From Minwuia sp. (GTDB lineage Bacteria > Pseudomonadota > Alphaproteobacteria > Minwuiales > Minwuiaceae), in NCBI GenBank assembly GCA_029213165.1, contig JARGNO010000001.1, positions 101,729-148,824 on the forward strand: DNA of 47,096 nt, in the 5' to 3' direction. Position numbers and translations under genes: made by a program. Below, piece by piece: positions 32,433-42,347 of this stretch. Under the pieces are notes generated by a model. It saw only the letters and a program-made list of their open reading frames with translations, made no database searches and had not been told where the DNA came from. Each line of letters starts with the position of its first letter. Positions within the stretch are counted from its first letter, which is position 1.

Positions 32433-33629
32433 TCAGAGACCCAGCACCGCCTTGGCAAGAATGCCGCGCTGCACCTCCGACGTGCCGCCCGCGATGGTAT
32501 AGCCGCGATGATGCAACTGCCCCGACGTGATACCGACAGCGTGGTCCGGTCCCACGGGCAACTGGTTGCCACCCCGGAACAGGAAATCGGAATGATCCGG
32601 CGCGCCGTAGTAGCCGATGGCCTGGTACAGCACCACGTCCAGGTCCTGCACCATGTGACTGCCCAGCAGCTTGGTCATGGAGGGTTCCGCGCCGATGCGT
32701 CCGCCCTCGGTCGCGCGGGAGAGGATGCGCAGGCTGGTCATCTCCAGCGCGTTCAACCGCGCCTCCAGATCCGCGATCTTCATGGCGAAATCCGGGTCGC
32801 CGATCAGCGACTCGCCATCGGCACGCTCCGTCGCCGCGACTTCCTTGACGATGCTGAGGACCCGGGCGTTCTCCGACACGCGGGAGACGAACAGCCGTTC
32901 GTCACCCAGCAGCTTCTTGGCCACCGTCCAGCCCTCGTTCTCCCCGCCCAGGATGTTCTCCACCGGCACCCGGACATCATCGAAATGCACCGTGTTCCAG
33001 AGCCGCCGCCCGTTCAGGGCGATCAGCGGCCGGACCTCCACCCCCGGCGTATCCATCTCGATCAGCATGAAGGTGATCCCCTCCTGCTTCTTCGCCTCCG
33101 GGTCGGTGCGGACCAGGCAGAAGATGTGGTTCGCCTCCTCCGCCGCGCTGGTCCAGATCTTGGAGCCGTTGACGACATAGTGGTCGCCGTCGCGCACCGC
33201 CCGCGTCTGCACCCCGGCCAGGTCGGATCCCGCCCCCGGCTCCGAATAGCCCTGGCACCACCAGTGCTCGTCGGAGAGGATCTTCGGCAGGTAATGCTCC
33301 TTCTGCTCCGGTCGCCCGAAGGCGATCAGCGCCGGGCCGATCATGTTGAAGTTGAAGGCGATCAGCGGCGGCGCATGGGCCAGGCGGCATTCCATGTCGA
33401 AGATGTGGCGCTGCATGATCGACCAGCCCGGTCCCCCGGCAGACTTCGGCCAGCTGGCCGCCAGCCAGCCCCGCGCCCGCAATGGCTCGTGCCAGCGCAG
33501 CATGTCCTGCCGCGCCACCGGCAGGCCCCGCTTCACCCGGTCGGCGATATCCGCCGGCAACTCCGCCTTCAGGAAGTCGCGGACCTCCGACTGGAAGGCC
33601 TGTTCGTCGGCACTCAGTGCGAGTTCCAT
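32433..33629 (-). CDS. acyl-CoA dehydrogenase family protein
   Basis: 398 residues. The FAD/substrate segments WWCQGYSEPGAGSDLAGVQT and YVVNGSKIWTSAAEEANHIF are the family signatures, and the C-terminal YTIAGGTSEVQRGILAKAVL is standard. This is the smaller ACAD type used for branched, aromatic or steroid side-chain acyl-CoA. GGGAGGAG precedes the ATG. It is followed downstream on the same strand by no partner but preceded 18 bp upstream by an enoyl-CoA hydratase, so the two form an operon (hydratase first) for successive steps of an acyl-CoA oxidation. Confidence 0.94.
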   Translation of the reverse strand: MELALSADEQAFQSEVRDFLKAELPADIADRVKRGLPVARQDMLRWHEPLRARGWLAASWPKSAGGPGWSIMQRHIFDMECRLAHAPPLIAFNFNMIGPALIAFGRPEQKEHYLPKILSDEHWWCQGYSEPGAGSDLAGVQTRAVRDGDHYVVNGSKIWTSAAEEANHIFCLVRTDPEAKKQEGITFMLIEMDTPGVEVRPLIALNGRRLWNTVHFDDVRVPVENILGGENEGWTVAKKLLGDERLFVSRVSENARVLSIVKEVAATERADGESLIGDPDFAMKIADLEARLNALEMTSLRILSRATEGGRIGAEPSMTKLLGSHMVQDLDVVLYQAIGYYGAPDHSDFLFRGGNQLPVGPDHAVGITSGQLHHRGYTIAGGTSEVQRGILAKAVLGL

Positions 33630-33647
33630 CTGCGTTGTCTCCTCCCG

Positions 33648-34472
33648 TCAGCGGCCCGTGAACTGCGGTGCGCGCTTCTCCTGCCAGGCGGCGATGCCTT
33701 CGCGGAAATCGTCCGATTTCAGGGCACTGGCCAGTTCCTCTGCGGCCTGGTCCTGCGCCGCATCCATCGACTGCTCCATCGCCCGCAACACCAGATCCTT
33801 CATGATACGGGTGGAGCGGGGCGAGACATTGACCGCGATATCGCGCGCATAGTCCTGTGCTGTCTGCAGCACCTCGGCGGCGGGCACGACCCGGTCGACC
33901 AGGCCCATGCGCTGTGCCTCTTCACCCTGAATGATCCGGGCCGAATAGAGCAGGTCGAGGGATCGCGATGGCCCAATCAGGCGCGGCAGCAACCAGGCGA
34001 GGCCATACTCGGCGACCATGCCACGCTTCGCGAAGGCGGTGCCCATCTTGGCTTCGGTTGCCGCGATCCGCACGTCGCAGAACAGTGCCATGACCAGGCC
34101 GACACCGACCGCCGCGCCATTCATGGCGGCAATCAGCGGCTTCGGCACCGTGCTCAGATAGGCATATTTGGCGTGAAACCCCTGCGGCAGGTCCAGCCCG
34201 CCCCGGATCGCCCCGTGATTGGGCAGGGGTTCCTGTTCCTTGCCGCCACTGGCTGTGTTGGACAGCCGTGCCGCATCGGCACCGGCGCAGAAGCCGCGCC
34301 CCGCGCCGGTCAGCACGATGGCCCGAACCGCTTCATCCTCGGAAGCGGTCTGCATCGCGTGCCGGACCTCCCCGCCCATCTGCAGGGTCATGGCGTTCAT
34401 CCGGTCCGGACGGTTCATGGTGACGGTGGCAACACCGCCCGCCACTTCATAGAGAATCTGTTCGTAGTCCAC
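33648..34472 (-). CDS. enoyl-CoA hydratase family protein
   Basis: 274 residues from GTG 34472, with GGGGAGG upstream. Oxyanion-hole loops are GFCAGADAA and MNGAAVGVGLVMALFCD. A Glu occurs in GMVAEYGLAWLLPRLIG, matching one catalytic acid. It lies directly upstream of the acyl-CoA dehydrogenase in the same direction with an 18-bp gap; hydration would follow dehydrogenation in the same pathway. A 12-bp hairpin upstream of the start separates it from the preceding gene. Confidence 0.93.
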   Translation of the reverse strand: MDYEQILYEVAGGVATVTMNRPDRMNAMTLQMGGEVRHAMQTASEDEAVRAIVLTGAGRGFCAGADAARLSNTASGGKEQEPLPNHGAIRGGLDLPQGFHAKYAYLSTVPKPLIAAMNGAAVGVGLVMALFCDVRIAATEAKMGTAFAKRGMVAEYGLAWLLPRLIGPSRSLDLLYSARIIQGEEAQRMGLVDRVVPAAEVLQTAQDYARDIAVNVSPRSTRIMKDLVLRAMEQSMDAAQDQAAEELASALKSDDFREGIAAWQEKRAPQFTGR

Positions 34473-34591
34473 GTCCGGCCCTCCCCGACCCTGAAGTCAT
34501 GGGCTTTCTTATGCCGGGGAAGTCGTTTTGAGACAAGTGCATTAACGCGACCCACCGCATGACATGCAGGGATCTGCGCAGGGGAGAGGTA

Positions 34592-34630
34592 GGGGAAGCC
34601 CGGTTCGGTCGGGGGGACCCGGGCTTCCCC
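34592..34630. terminator. long-loop hairpin between two minus-strand genes
   Basis: GGGGAAGCCCGG (34592-34603) and CCGGGCTTCCCC (34619-34630) form a perfect 12-bp stem with a 15-nt loop. It lies between the end of the unknown gene at 34762 and the enoyl-CoA hydratase start. No T-run, so factor-assisted termination or mRNA protection is possible. The rest of 34473-34761 shows nothing else clear. Confidence 0.4.
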
Positions 34631-34761
34631 GCCAGATGAATGCCGTCTGGGAAAGGAGGGGGCGACAGCATCATCTGGTCCGTTGGCACGCCGACGGTGG
34701 GACCAGCCGGTGCGGCACAACGAACCTGTTGGCGGTCAGGGACCTCTGCGGCCTGACCGGA

Positions 34762-35511
34762 TCAGTGGATGATGGCGACCGGCGGCGTCAGCCTGGACCG
34801 GTCCAGCAGTGTCAGCGCCGCGCCTTCGATGGCGTAGAGCACGTCACTGGCCAGGAACCTGTCACAGGGACCGGTATCGGACATCAGCAGGGCCAGCCGA
34901 TAACCGTCGGGCCGCTTGCTGTCATGCTGGCGGACCTGCTCCCGCCGGAACGCCGGATCGGTGACAAGGGTGTCGAGGCCATGGATGATGTCCATCGTGG
35001 CTTCAAGCAGGCTGTTGTGGCGTGCGCGGCTGATGCCGCCCGCCGCGCGAACCGCATCCAGACCCAGGCCATAGGGGACCGTCAGGGTCTCGGGGTAGGG
35101 ATTGCTGGCCTTGCCGCCTGACAGATCGCTGCCCCAGTCGGTCACCGCCGCGGCCAGTCCGATCAGCAGCGACGGCGGCAGGTCACTGGGGACCGCGGGG
35201 GCTGCGGCACCGGCCTGCGCGCGGGCCACCGCGTCGCGCACTCCCACGATCTCGTTGGCGCGCAGGACGACCGGCAGCATGATACTGACGAATGCCTGCT
35301 GGCGTTCGGTCATGCGGCGACCCTGTGCGATATCGCCAGGCAGCGAGGCCGCGAACCGGCGCGGTATCCGCATACCCGCCCGGATCGCATGGTAGGGATC
35401 GTAGTCCAGTTCCTGCAGCGCACGACGGGTGGTCGCGGGGCTGTATGTGGCACCACCGACCGAAACGCCGAACTGGCCGAGCGGATGATCCTGCAGAGCT
35501 GCGAAGTACAT
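34762..35511 (-). CDS. uncharacterised protein, possibly related to the N-terminal part of Bax-like glucosaminidases
   Basis: 249 residues from ATG 35511 (MYFAALQDHPL), preceded by GGAAGGA; MEGRNM at 35526 is an alternative. RFAASLPGDIAQGRRMTERQ followed by QAFVSIMLPVVLRANEIVGV resembles the segment before the glucosaminidase domain of Bax-type proteins, but that domain itself is absent. The rest (AAAVTDWGSDLSGGKAS; helical stretch ARHNSLLEATMDIIHGLDTL) is unassigned. There is no signal peptide. The frame stays open upstream to 35889 with low-complexity Arg/Pro/Gly-rich sequence that I do not count as coding. Divergent from dprA. Confidence 0.7.
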   Translation of the reverse strand: MYFAALQDHPLGQFGVSVGGATYSPATTRRALQELDYDPYHAIRAGMRIPRRFAASLPGDIAQGRRMTERQQAFVSIMLPVVLRANEIVGVRDAVARAQAGAAAPAVPSDLPPSLLIGLAAAVTDWGSDLSGGKASNPYPETLTVPYGLGLDAVRAAGGISRARHNSLLEATMDIIHGLDTLVTDPAFRREQVRQHDSKRPDGYRLALLMSDTGPCDRFLASDVLYAIEGAALTLLDRSRLTPPVAIIH

Positions 35512-35918
35512 GTTGCGTCCTTCCATTTGGCTTGCGTCCGAACCCGTGTCGTCCGTTCGCCGGTTGGGGGGCAGATCGGTCGCCCGTCGCTGAACATTGA
35601 TCTGGGGGGCCGGACGTGACCGGTCAGCGTCGCGGCTGTGGCCGATCTGTGACCGATGTTCACCGGCCCCTTCTGCACCGAACCGGGCGCCTTCCCCCGC
35701 CGCGCCATGCGGGTGCGTACCCGCAGCCGTTGCAATGTCCGGGGTTCCGATCAGTCGCCGGGCGATCTCGTGCTGCTTTTCCATGCCACCATGATCGCCG
35801 GTCGACCGTGGCATCGGTGTGAAACAAGGGGGGCAATATCGGGGCGCGGGAACGGGGTGCCGGACCGTTGGCGGACGCGGGACTGGCACAGGTCACGGGC
35901 GTCTGGCAGGATCGGCGG
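35512..35918. other. 407-bp divergent intergenic region before dprA
   Basis: No convincing gene: several short frames run through it but have neither ribosome sites nor protein-like composition. It holds the upstream region of the unknown gene (minus) and of dprA (plus). I see no clear promoter hexamers, repeats or terminator. Confidence 0.5.
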
Positions 35919-37103
35919 ATGAACAGCCTTGCCGACATGCAACCAGAGGAGGAAGCAGCCGCATTGCCGGAGGCGGAGCGGCTGGCGCGGCTGCGGCTGA
36001 TCCGCAGCGAGAATATCGGCCCCGCCACCTTCCACGGGCTGCTGGCCCGCTACGGGTCCGCGCGCCAGGCGCTGGAGGTGCTGCCCGGGATCGCGGCGCG
36101 GGCGGGCCGCCGGAAGCTGCGGATCGCGTCAGAGGCGGATACCGAGCGGGAATGGCAGGGACTGGCCCGGCTTGGCGGCAGTTTCCTGATGGTCGGCGAC
36201 CCGGACTATCCGGCCCCCCTTGCCGCGATCAGCCAGGCGCCGCCCGTACTCGCAACCGTCGGCAGGCGGGAACTGCTCTCCCGTCCGATGCTTGGTGTGG
36301 TCGGTGCCCGCAACGCCTCTGCCAACGGCAGGACTTTTTGCCGCCAGATCGTGGCAGCGGTGGGCGATGCCGGCATCACGGTCGTTTCAGGACTGGCCCG
36401 CGGTATCGACGGGGAGGCGCATCGCGCCAGCCTGGCAACGGGAACCGTCGCTGTCGTGGCGGGCGGGATCGACGTCTTCTACCCGCCGGAGAACCGCGAA
36501 TTGCAGGCCGCGATCGGTCACGAGGGTCTGGTCATTGCGGAGGCACCGCTGGCCGCGGAACCGATGGCCCGGCATTTTCCCCGGCGCAACCGGATCATCT
36601 CCGGCCTTTCACTGGGTGTTCTGGTGATCGAGGCGCAGTTGCGCTCCGGCACCCTGATCACCGCGCGACTGGCCGGGGAACAGGGTCGGGAGGTTTTCGC
36701 CGTACCGGGATTCCCGCTTGACCCGCGCGCCCGTGGCGCCAACCGGCTGCTGCGGGAAGGTGCCACCCTGGTCGAGACAGCGGAGGATATCATCGAGCCG
36801 CTGCACGCCGCGCACCGTCTGGCAGGATCCGGCAACCCGGACATGCCCGAAGGCCCCTCGTCCCTGTTCGAGAACCCGGGCGGCGCGACTTACGATGCCA
36901 TCGCAGGCGATGAGGGGCAGGATGATATCGGCACGGCCCGCAACAGCCTGCTGGCCGCGCTGTCTGCGGAACCGTCATCCGCAGATCACCTGATGCGCGC
37001 GGCGGGCCTGTCCGCGCCCGTGTTTCACGCTGCCGTGCTGGAACTGGAGATCGCCGGGCGGGCCACCCGACATGCGGGAAACAGGTTCTCCCTGGTTCTG
37101 TGA
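35919..37103 (+). CDS. dprA: DNA-processing protein DprA
   Basis: 394 residues from ATG 35919 (a TTG at 35868 is in frame). An N-terminal helix-hairpin region (LRLIRSENIGPATFHGLLAR) is followed by the extended Rossmann fold: VVGARNASANGRTF, SGLARGIDGEAHRASLATGT, FPRRNRIISGLSLGVLVIEA, and VFAVPGFPLDPRARGANRLL. The C-terminal winged-helix-like region (about 330-394) ends the protein. DprA loads RecA on incoming single-stranded DNA during transformation. It precedes topA in the same direction, a conserved order in this group. Confidence 0.96.
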   Translation: MNSLADMQPEEEAAALPEAERLARLRLIRSENIGPATFHGLLARYGSARQALEVLPGIAARAGRRKLRIASEADTEREWQGLARLGGSFLMVGDPDYPAPLAAISQAPPVLATVGRRELLSRPMLGVVGARNASANGRTFCRQIVAAVGDAGITVVSGLARGIDGEAHRASLATGTVAVVAGGIDVFYPPENRELQAAIGHEGLVIAEAPLAAEPMARHFPRRNRIISGLSLGVLVIEAQLRSGTLITARLAGEQGREVFAVPGFPLDPRARGANRLLREGATLVETAEDIIEPLHAAHRLAGSGNPDMPEGPSSLFENPGGATYDAIAGDEGQDDIGTARNSLLAALSAEPSSADHLMRAAGLSAPVFHAAVLELEIAGRATRHAGNRFSLVL

Positions 37104-37246
37104 ACGGTCGCAGGATAGCCGCCGCAAGCAGGACAGTGGCATGTCACGTGACGGCGGCCCCGTTGACAGGCTGAAACGCTTTGCCCATGTTCCAGCCGCC
37201 CGAGGTGACAGGCATAGCGCGTCACCCGAAGCCAAGCAGAGGTTCC

Positions 37247-39865
37247 ATGGACGTCGTCGTCGTCGAGTCGCCTGCCAAGGCGAAAACCATCGGTAAGTAT
37301 CTTGGCCCGGGCTATACCGTCCTGGCGTCATTCGGTCATGTGCGCGACCTGCCGTCGAAGGACGGCTCGGTGCTGCCGGATGAGGATTTCGCCATGACCT
37401 ATCAGGCGGATCCGAAGTCCGCCAAGCACCTGAAGGCCATTGCCGATGCCATGAAGGGGGCCGATCGCCTGATCCTGGCAACGGACCCGGATCGCGAGGG
37501 CGAGGCGATTTCCTGGCATGTGCTGGAGGCCCTGCGGGCCAAGCGCGCGGTGAAGAAGGACGTGGGTGTCGAGCGGGTGGTGTTCAACGAGATCACCAAG
37601 CGCGCCATCCTGGCCGCGATGCAACAGCCGCGCGACATCGACATGGATCTGGTCAATGCGCAGCAGGCCCGCCGCGCCCTGGACTATCTGGTGGGCTTCA
37701 CGCTCAGCCCCGTGCTCTGGCGCAAGCTGCCCGGTGCCCGCTCCGCCGGTCGTGTGCAGTCGGTCGCCCTGCGTCTGATCGTCGAGCGCGAGCTGGAGAT
37801 CGAGAAGTTCGTGCCGCGTGAATACTGGTCGATCCGCGCCGTGTTCAGGACCGCGAACGGCGAGGAGGTCAGCGCCCGCCTGACCCAGATCGACGGCAGG
37901 AAGCTGGACAAGTTCGATATCGCCAACGAGGGCCAGGCAATGGAACTGGCCGCCCGCGCCGCGCAGGGCAGTTTCAGTGTTGCCGGGATCGAGACGCGCC
38001 AGACCCAGCGCCGACCCCAGCCGCCCTTCATCACCTCCACCCTGCAGCAGGAAGCCGCCCGCAAGCTCGGTTTCAGTGCCAAGCAGACCATGCAGGTGGC
38101 CCAGCGTCTCTATGAAGGCGCCGACATCGGGGGCGAGACGGTCGGCATGATCACCTACATGCGGACCGACGGCGTGCAGCTGGCGGCGGAGGCGGTGAAT
38201 GCGATCCGCAGCACCGTGCAGTCGACGTTCGGCAATGCCTTCCTGCCCGGCAAGCCGCGCGAATGGTCGACCAAGGCCAAGAACGCGCAGGAAGCGCATG
38301 AGGCCATCCGCCCGACCGATATCAGCCGCACCCCCGACGAGATGAAACGCGTGCTCTCGGCGGAGCAGCACCGGCTCTACGAATTGATCTGGAAGCGCAC
38401 GGTCGCCAGCCAGATGGAAAATGCCCGCCTGGCCCAGACCGGCGTCGACATCACGGCGGAGAACGGTCTGACGTTCCGCGCGAACGGCACGGTGGTGGAA
38501 TTCCCCGGCTTCCTGAAACTCTATGAGGAAGGCCAGGACGACCGCTCGGACGATGATGACGAGAGCCGCCTGCCGAAGATGACGGAAGGCCAGCCGCTGG
38601 ATCGGGAGAAGATAGAGCCGAAGCAGCATTTCACCGAGCCGCCGCCGCGATTCTCCGAGGCCAGTCTGGTGAAGAAGCTGGAGGAGCTGGGTATCGGTCG
38701 CCCGTCGACCTATGCCTCCATCCTGTCCGTGCTGCAGGAACGCGACTATGTCCGGCTGGACAAGAAGCGTTTCATTCCCGACGACAAGGGACGGCTGGTG
38801 ACCGCGTTCCTGATCAATTTCTTCGAGCGGTATGTGGAGTTCGACTTCACCGCCACGCTGGAGGAGGAACTGGACGACATTTCCGCCGCCAAGATCGACT
38901 GGAAGGAAGTGCTGCGCCGGTTCTGGACCAATTTCCACGCGGCGGTGGAGGAAACCAAGGACCTGCGCATCGGTGAGGTGCTGGACGCGCTGAACGAGTT
39001 CCTGGCGCCGTCGCTGTTTCCGCCGAAGGAGGATGGCAGCAATCCGCGCACCTGCCCGAAGTGTGCCGTCGGCGAACTCAGCCTGCGGCTGGGCAAGTTC
39101 GGCGCGTTCCTCGGCTGTTCGAATTATCCCGACTGCAAGTTCACCCGGAAACTGGGCGGCGACCCGTCGGATGTCGAGGCGCAGGCCGGTGAGGACCGGG
39201 AGATGGGCATCGACCCGGCAACGGGCGAGATGATCTGGCTGAAACATGGCCCCTACGGCCCCTACCTGCAGTTGGGTGAACCGGTGGAGAAGGGCCAGAA
39301 GCCGAAACGCGTTTCCCTGCCCAAGGGGCTGGAACCGGATGCGGTCGAACTGCCGCTGGCGATCCAGTTGATTTCCCTGCCCCGCGAGGTCGGCAAGCAC
39401 CCGGAGACCGGCAACCCCATCAATGCCGGCCTGGGACGCTATGGCCCCTATGTGGAGCATGAGAAGAAGTACGGACGGCTGAGCGACTGGCGCGAGGCGC
39501 TGGAGGTCGGCCTGAACCGGGCTGTCACTGTGCTGGCAGAGGCCAAGGGGCGTGGTGGACGCACCGCCGCCAAGCCGCTGAAGGTGCTGGGCGAGCACCC
39601 GGACGGCGGCGGCGAGGTGCAGGTGCTGGACGGGCGCTATGGCCCCTACGTCAAGCACGGCAAGATCAACGCGACGATCACCAAGGGGATCGAACCGACC
39701 GAGATCACCATGGACCAGGCGGTGCAGCTGATCGCCGAACGCGCCGCGAAATCCGGCAAGAAGGCCCCTGCGAAGAAGAAGCCGACAGCGAAGAAGCCTG
39801 CCGCGAAGAAAGCGCCCGCAAGGAAGAAGGCCGCGCCGAAGAAGAAGGCGGAAGGAGAATCGTGA
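37247..39865 (+). CDS. topA: DNA topoisomerase I
   Basis: 872 residues from ATG 37247 (MDVVVVESPAKAKTIGKYLG), with AGAGG just upstream. The TOPRIM domain (about 1-115) has DPDREGEAISWH. The catalytic tyrosine is Y304 in GMITYMRTDGVQ. A zinc-finger domain has CPKC...CSNYPDCKF (one C4 finger), followed by several glycine-rich topoisomerase C-terminal repeats (GPYGPYLQLG, RYGPYVEHEKKYG, RYGPYVKHGK). The last 30 residues are a Lys/Ala-rich basic tail, typical of Alphaproteobacteria. It relaxes negative supercoils through a 5'-phosphotyrosine intermediate. Followed closely by rnr. Confidence 0.97.
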   Translation: MDVVVVESPAKAKTIGKYLGPGYTVLASFGHVRDLPSKDGSVLPDEDFAMTYQADPKSAKHLKAIADAMKGADRLILATDPDREGEAISWHVLEALRAKRAVKKDVGVERVVFNEITKRAILAAMQQPRDIDMDLVNAQQARRALDYLVGFTLSPVLWRKLPGARSAGRVQSVALRLIVERELEIEKFVPREYWSIRAVFRTANGEEVSARLTQIDGRKLDKFDIANEGQAMELAARAAQGSFSVAGIETRQTQRRPQPPFITSTLQQEAARKLGFSAKQTMQVAQRLYEGADIGGETVGMITYMRTDGVQLAAEAVNAIRSTVQSTFGNAFLPGKPREWSTKAKNAQEAHEAIRPTDISRTPDEMKRVLSAEQHRLYELIWKRTVASQMENARLAQTGVDITAENGLTFRANGTVVEFPGFLKLYEEGQDDRSDDDDESRLPKMTEGQPLDREKIEPKQHFTEPPPRFSEASLVKKLEELGIGRPSTYASILSVLQERDYVRLDKKRFIPDDKGRLVTAFLINFFERYVEFDFTATLEEELDDISAAKIDWKEVLRRFWTNFHAAVEETKDLRIGEVLDALNEFLAPSLFPPKEDGSNPRTCPKCAVGELSLRLGKFGAFLGCSNYPDCKFTRKLGGDPSDVEAQAGEDREMGIDPATGEMIWLKHGPYGPYLQLGEPVEKGQKPKRVSLPKGLEPDAVELPLAIQLISLPREVGKHPETGNPINAGLGRYGPYVEHEKKYGRLSDWREALEVGLNRAVTVLAEAKGRGGRTAAKPLKVLGEHPDGGGEVQVLDGRYGPYVKHGKINATITKGIEPTEITMDQAVQLIAERAAKSGKKAPAKKKPTAKKPAAKKAPARKKAAPKKKAEGES

Positions 39866-39896
39866 TCTCTCCTCAGGCTGCTGGCCATGGGAACCC

Positions 39897-42203
39897 ATGG
39901 TAAAGTCCGTTCCCCCGCACCTGCCGTCGAAGCAGGAAATCCGGCGTTTCATCGACGAATCCGGTGGCAGGGCGGGCAAGCGCGAGGTCGGCAAGGCCTT
40001 TGGCATCAAGGGTCAGGACCGGATCTGGCTGAAGCGTCTGCTGAAGGAAATCACCGCCGAACGTGATGCGGAGGGACTGGCGGGCCGCAAGGACCATCCG
40101 CCACGGGAACGGCGGGAGTCCGGTGGCAGGCAGCAGCGACTGCCCCCGGTCGGCGTCATCGAGGTCACGGAAGTCGATGACGACGGGGAGCTGCTGTGCC
40201 GCCCGCTGAAGTGGGAGTCCGACGCTCCGCCCCCGCGCATCGAACTGGTGGAGAAGACCGTGCGCGGCCCCGCCGCCAGACCCGGTGACCAGTTCCTGGC
40301 CCGCCTTGGCCGGGATGGCCAGATGTACCAGGCCCGGGTGCTGCACCGGCTGGAAGTCACCGCGCGCAAGATCTTCGGCGTGTTCCAGCAGGCGGTGCCA
40401 CCAGGCCGGGGCGGACGGGTACAGCCGACCGACCGGAAGCTGCGCCAGGAAATGATTATCGAACCGGGCAATGACGGCGGCGCCACCAGCGGCGATCTGG
40501 TGCTGGTGGAAACCCTGCCCGGTCGCGCGCTCGGACCCCGGCTCGGCAAGGTGGTGGAGGTCGTCGGCAGTTTCGACGATCCGCGCGCGATCTCCCTGCT
40601 GGCACTGCAGACCCACGAGATTCCGCGCGAATTCTCGCCCGAGGCGCTGGGTGCGGCGGCGGAGGCCACGCCGGTGACCGAGCTGGGCAAGCGCACTGAC
40701 TTGCGCGAAACGCCCCTGGTCACCATCGATCCGCCGGACGCCCGCGATCATGATGACGCGATCCATGCGGTCGCTGACGATGATCCGGACAATCCGGGCG
40801 GATTCCGGCTGACCGTCGCCATTGCCGACGTCGCCTGGTACGTGCGGCCGGAAAGCGCCATCGACCGGGACGCCCAGGCACGCGGTGTCTCCGTCTATTT
40901 CCCGGACCGCGTCGCGCCGATGCTGCCGGAACGGCTGTCGGCAGACCTCTGTTCGCTGATGCCGGGGGAGGACCGCCCGGTGATGGCGGTGGAGATGGTC
41001 ATCGACGCCACGGGCCGGAAACGCCGTCACAGGTTCTTCCGCGCCATGATGCGCTCCGCCGCCAACATCGCCTATGCCGATGCGCAGGCCGCCATTGACG
41101 GCGACCCGCGCCCGGAACTGGATGGACTGCTGGACACGGTGCTGAAACCGCTGTTCGCGGCATGGGCACTGCTGGATCAGGCGCGGCAGCGCCGGGGACC
41201 GCTGGAACTTGACCTGCCGGAGCGCAAGGTGCTGCTGGGCGACGACGGCTACATTGCCGGGATCGTGCCGCAGGAGCGGCTGGACGCACACCGGGTGGTC
41301 GAGGAGTTCATGGTGCTGGCCAATGTCTGTGCCGCCGAGACGCTTGAGCGGCGCGGCAAGCCCTGTGTCTATCGCGTGCATGAACCACCTGACCCGGAGC
41401 GGCTGCGCGGCCTGAAGGATTTCCTGGGTACGCTGGGGCTGTCGTTCAATGCCGGGGATGTCGTGAAGCCCGCGATGTTCAACCGGGCCCTGTCGAAGGT
41501 TGCGGGCCGGGAAACCGCGCCGATGGTCAGTGAGGCGGTACTGCGGGCGCAGACTGCGGCCTATTACGACACGGAGAATCTCGGCCATTTCGGTCTGGCG
41601 CTGCGCCGCTACGCCCATTTCACCTCCCCTATCCGGCGCTATGCCGACCTGCTGGTGCACCGCGCGCTGATCGATGCCATGGGCGCAGGTGCGGGCGGGC
41701 TTGGCGACACGGAGCCGGATACGGTGCAGCGGCTGGCGGAACAGACCTCAACGTTCGAACGGCGCGCGATGCTGGCGGAGCGTGATGCGCTGGACCGCTT
41801 CACCGCCATCTTCCTGCAGGACCAGGTGGGCGGACAGTTCGCCGCCCGGATCAGTGGCATCACACGTTTCGGCATGTTCGTGGCGCTCTCGGAAACCGGT
41901 GCCTCCGGCATCATCCCGATGCGCAGCCTCAGCAGCGATTTCTTCGACTTCGACGAGGCGGCGATGCAGCTTGTCGGTCGCCGCACGGGCAAGGTCTGGC
42001 AGTTGGGCGAGCGCGTCACAGTGCGCCTGAAGGAGGCATCCCCGGTCACTGGAGGTCTGGCGTTCGAGATCATTGATCCGAAGGGCGACAGTGGCAGCAG
42101 CCCCGGCGGCAGGGGCAGCCTGAAGGGGCCAGGTCGCGGCAGCCTGAAACCGCATCGTCCGCCCCCCGGACAGAAACGCGGGAAGCCAAAGAGACGGCGC
42201 TGA
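39897..42203 (+). CDS. rnr: ribonuclease R
   Basis: 768 residues. An N-terminal winged helix (about 10-60; EIRRFIDESGGRAGKREVGK) and cold-shock-type regions are followed by the RNB exonuclease domain. The metal-binding loop TIDPPDARDHDDAIHAV carries the conserved aspartates, and HFTSPIRRYADLLVHRAL is the usual signature. The S1 domain (about 640-715) contains FAARISGITRFGMFVALSET. The C-terminus is basic and low complexity (KPHRPPPGQKRGKPKRRR). It degrades structured RNA 3' to 5'. The ATG lies 31 bp after topA, inside a CCATGGGAACCCATGG palindrome; the ribosome site is weak. Confidence 0.96.
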   Translation: MVKSVPPHLPSKQEIRRFIDESGGRAGKREVGKAFGIKGQDRIWLKRLLKEITAERDAEGLAGRKDHPPRERRESGGRQQRLPPVGVIEVTEVDDDGELLCRPLKWESDAPPPRIELVEKTVRGPAARPGDQFLARLGRDGQMYQARVLHRLEVTARKIFGVFQQAVPPGRGGRVQPTDRKLRQEMIIEPGNDGGATSGDLVLVETLPGRALGPRLGKVVEVVGSFDDPRAISLLALQTHEIPREFSPEALGAAAEATPVTELGKRTDLRETPLVTIDPPDARDHDDAIHAVADDDPDNPGGFRLTVAIADVAWYVRPESAIDRDAQARGVSVYFPDRVAPMLPERLSADLCSLMPGEDRPVMAVEMVIDATGRKRRHRFFRAMMRSAANIAYADAQAAIDGDPRPELDGLLDTVLKPLFAAWALLDQARQRRGPLELDLPERKVLLGDDGYIAGIVPQERLDAHRVVEEFMVLANVCAAETLERRGKPCVYRVHEPPDPERLRGLKDFLGTLGLSFNAGDVVKPAMFNRALSKVAGRETAPMVSEAVLRAQTAAYYDTENLGHFGLALRRYAHFTSPIRRYADLLVHRALIDAMGAGAGGLGDTEPDTVQRLAEQTSTFERRAMLAERDALDRFTAIFLQDQVGGQFAARISGITRFGMFVALSETGASGIIPMRSLSSDFFDFDEAAMQLVGRRTGKVWQLGERVTVRLKEASPVTGGLAFEIIDPKGDSGSSPGGRGSLKGPGRGSLKPHRPPPGQKRGKPKRRR

Positions 42204-42347
42204 ACCTCCGGACCGTCAGAAATCTGTCCAGAAACGTCACCATTGTCGGGGAAATCGCAACAAGGTTGCCCCCGGAAACATCGCGCCGCATGATGCGGCA
42301 ACAGGGAATTCGACAGCACGAATGTGCGTCAAACAGGGAGAACTGGC

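Noticed and set aside
37328-40009. 893-residue open frame antisense to topA
   Set aside because: It is the complement of topA; GC-rich codon bias leaves long antisense frames open. It has low-complexity composition and no family features.
39873-41660. 595-residue frame antisense to rnr
   Set aside because: Shadow of the rnr coding frame; no start signals or domains.
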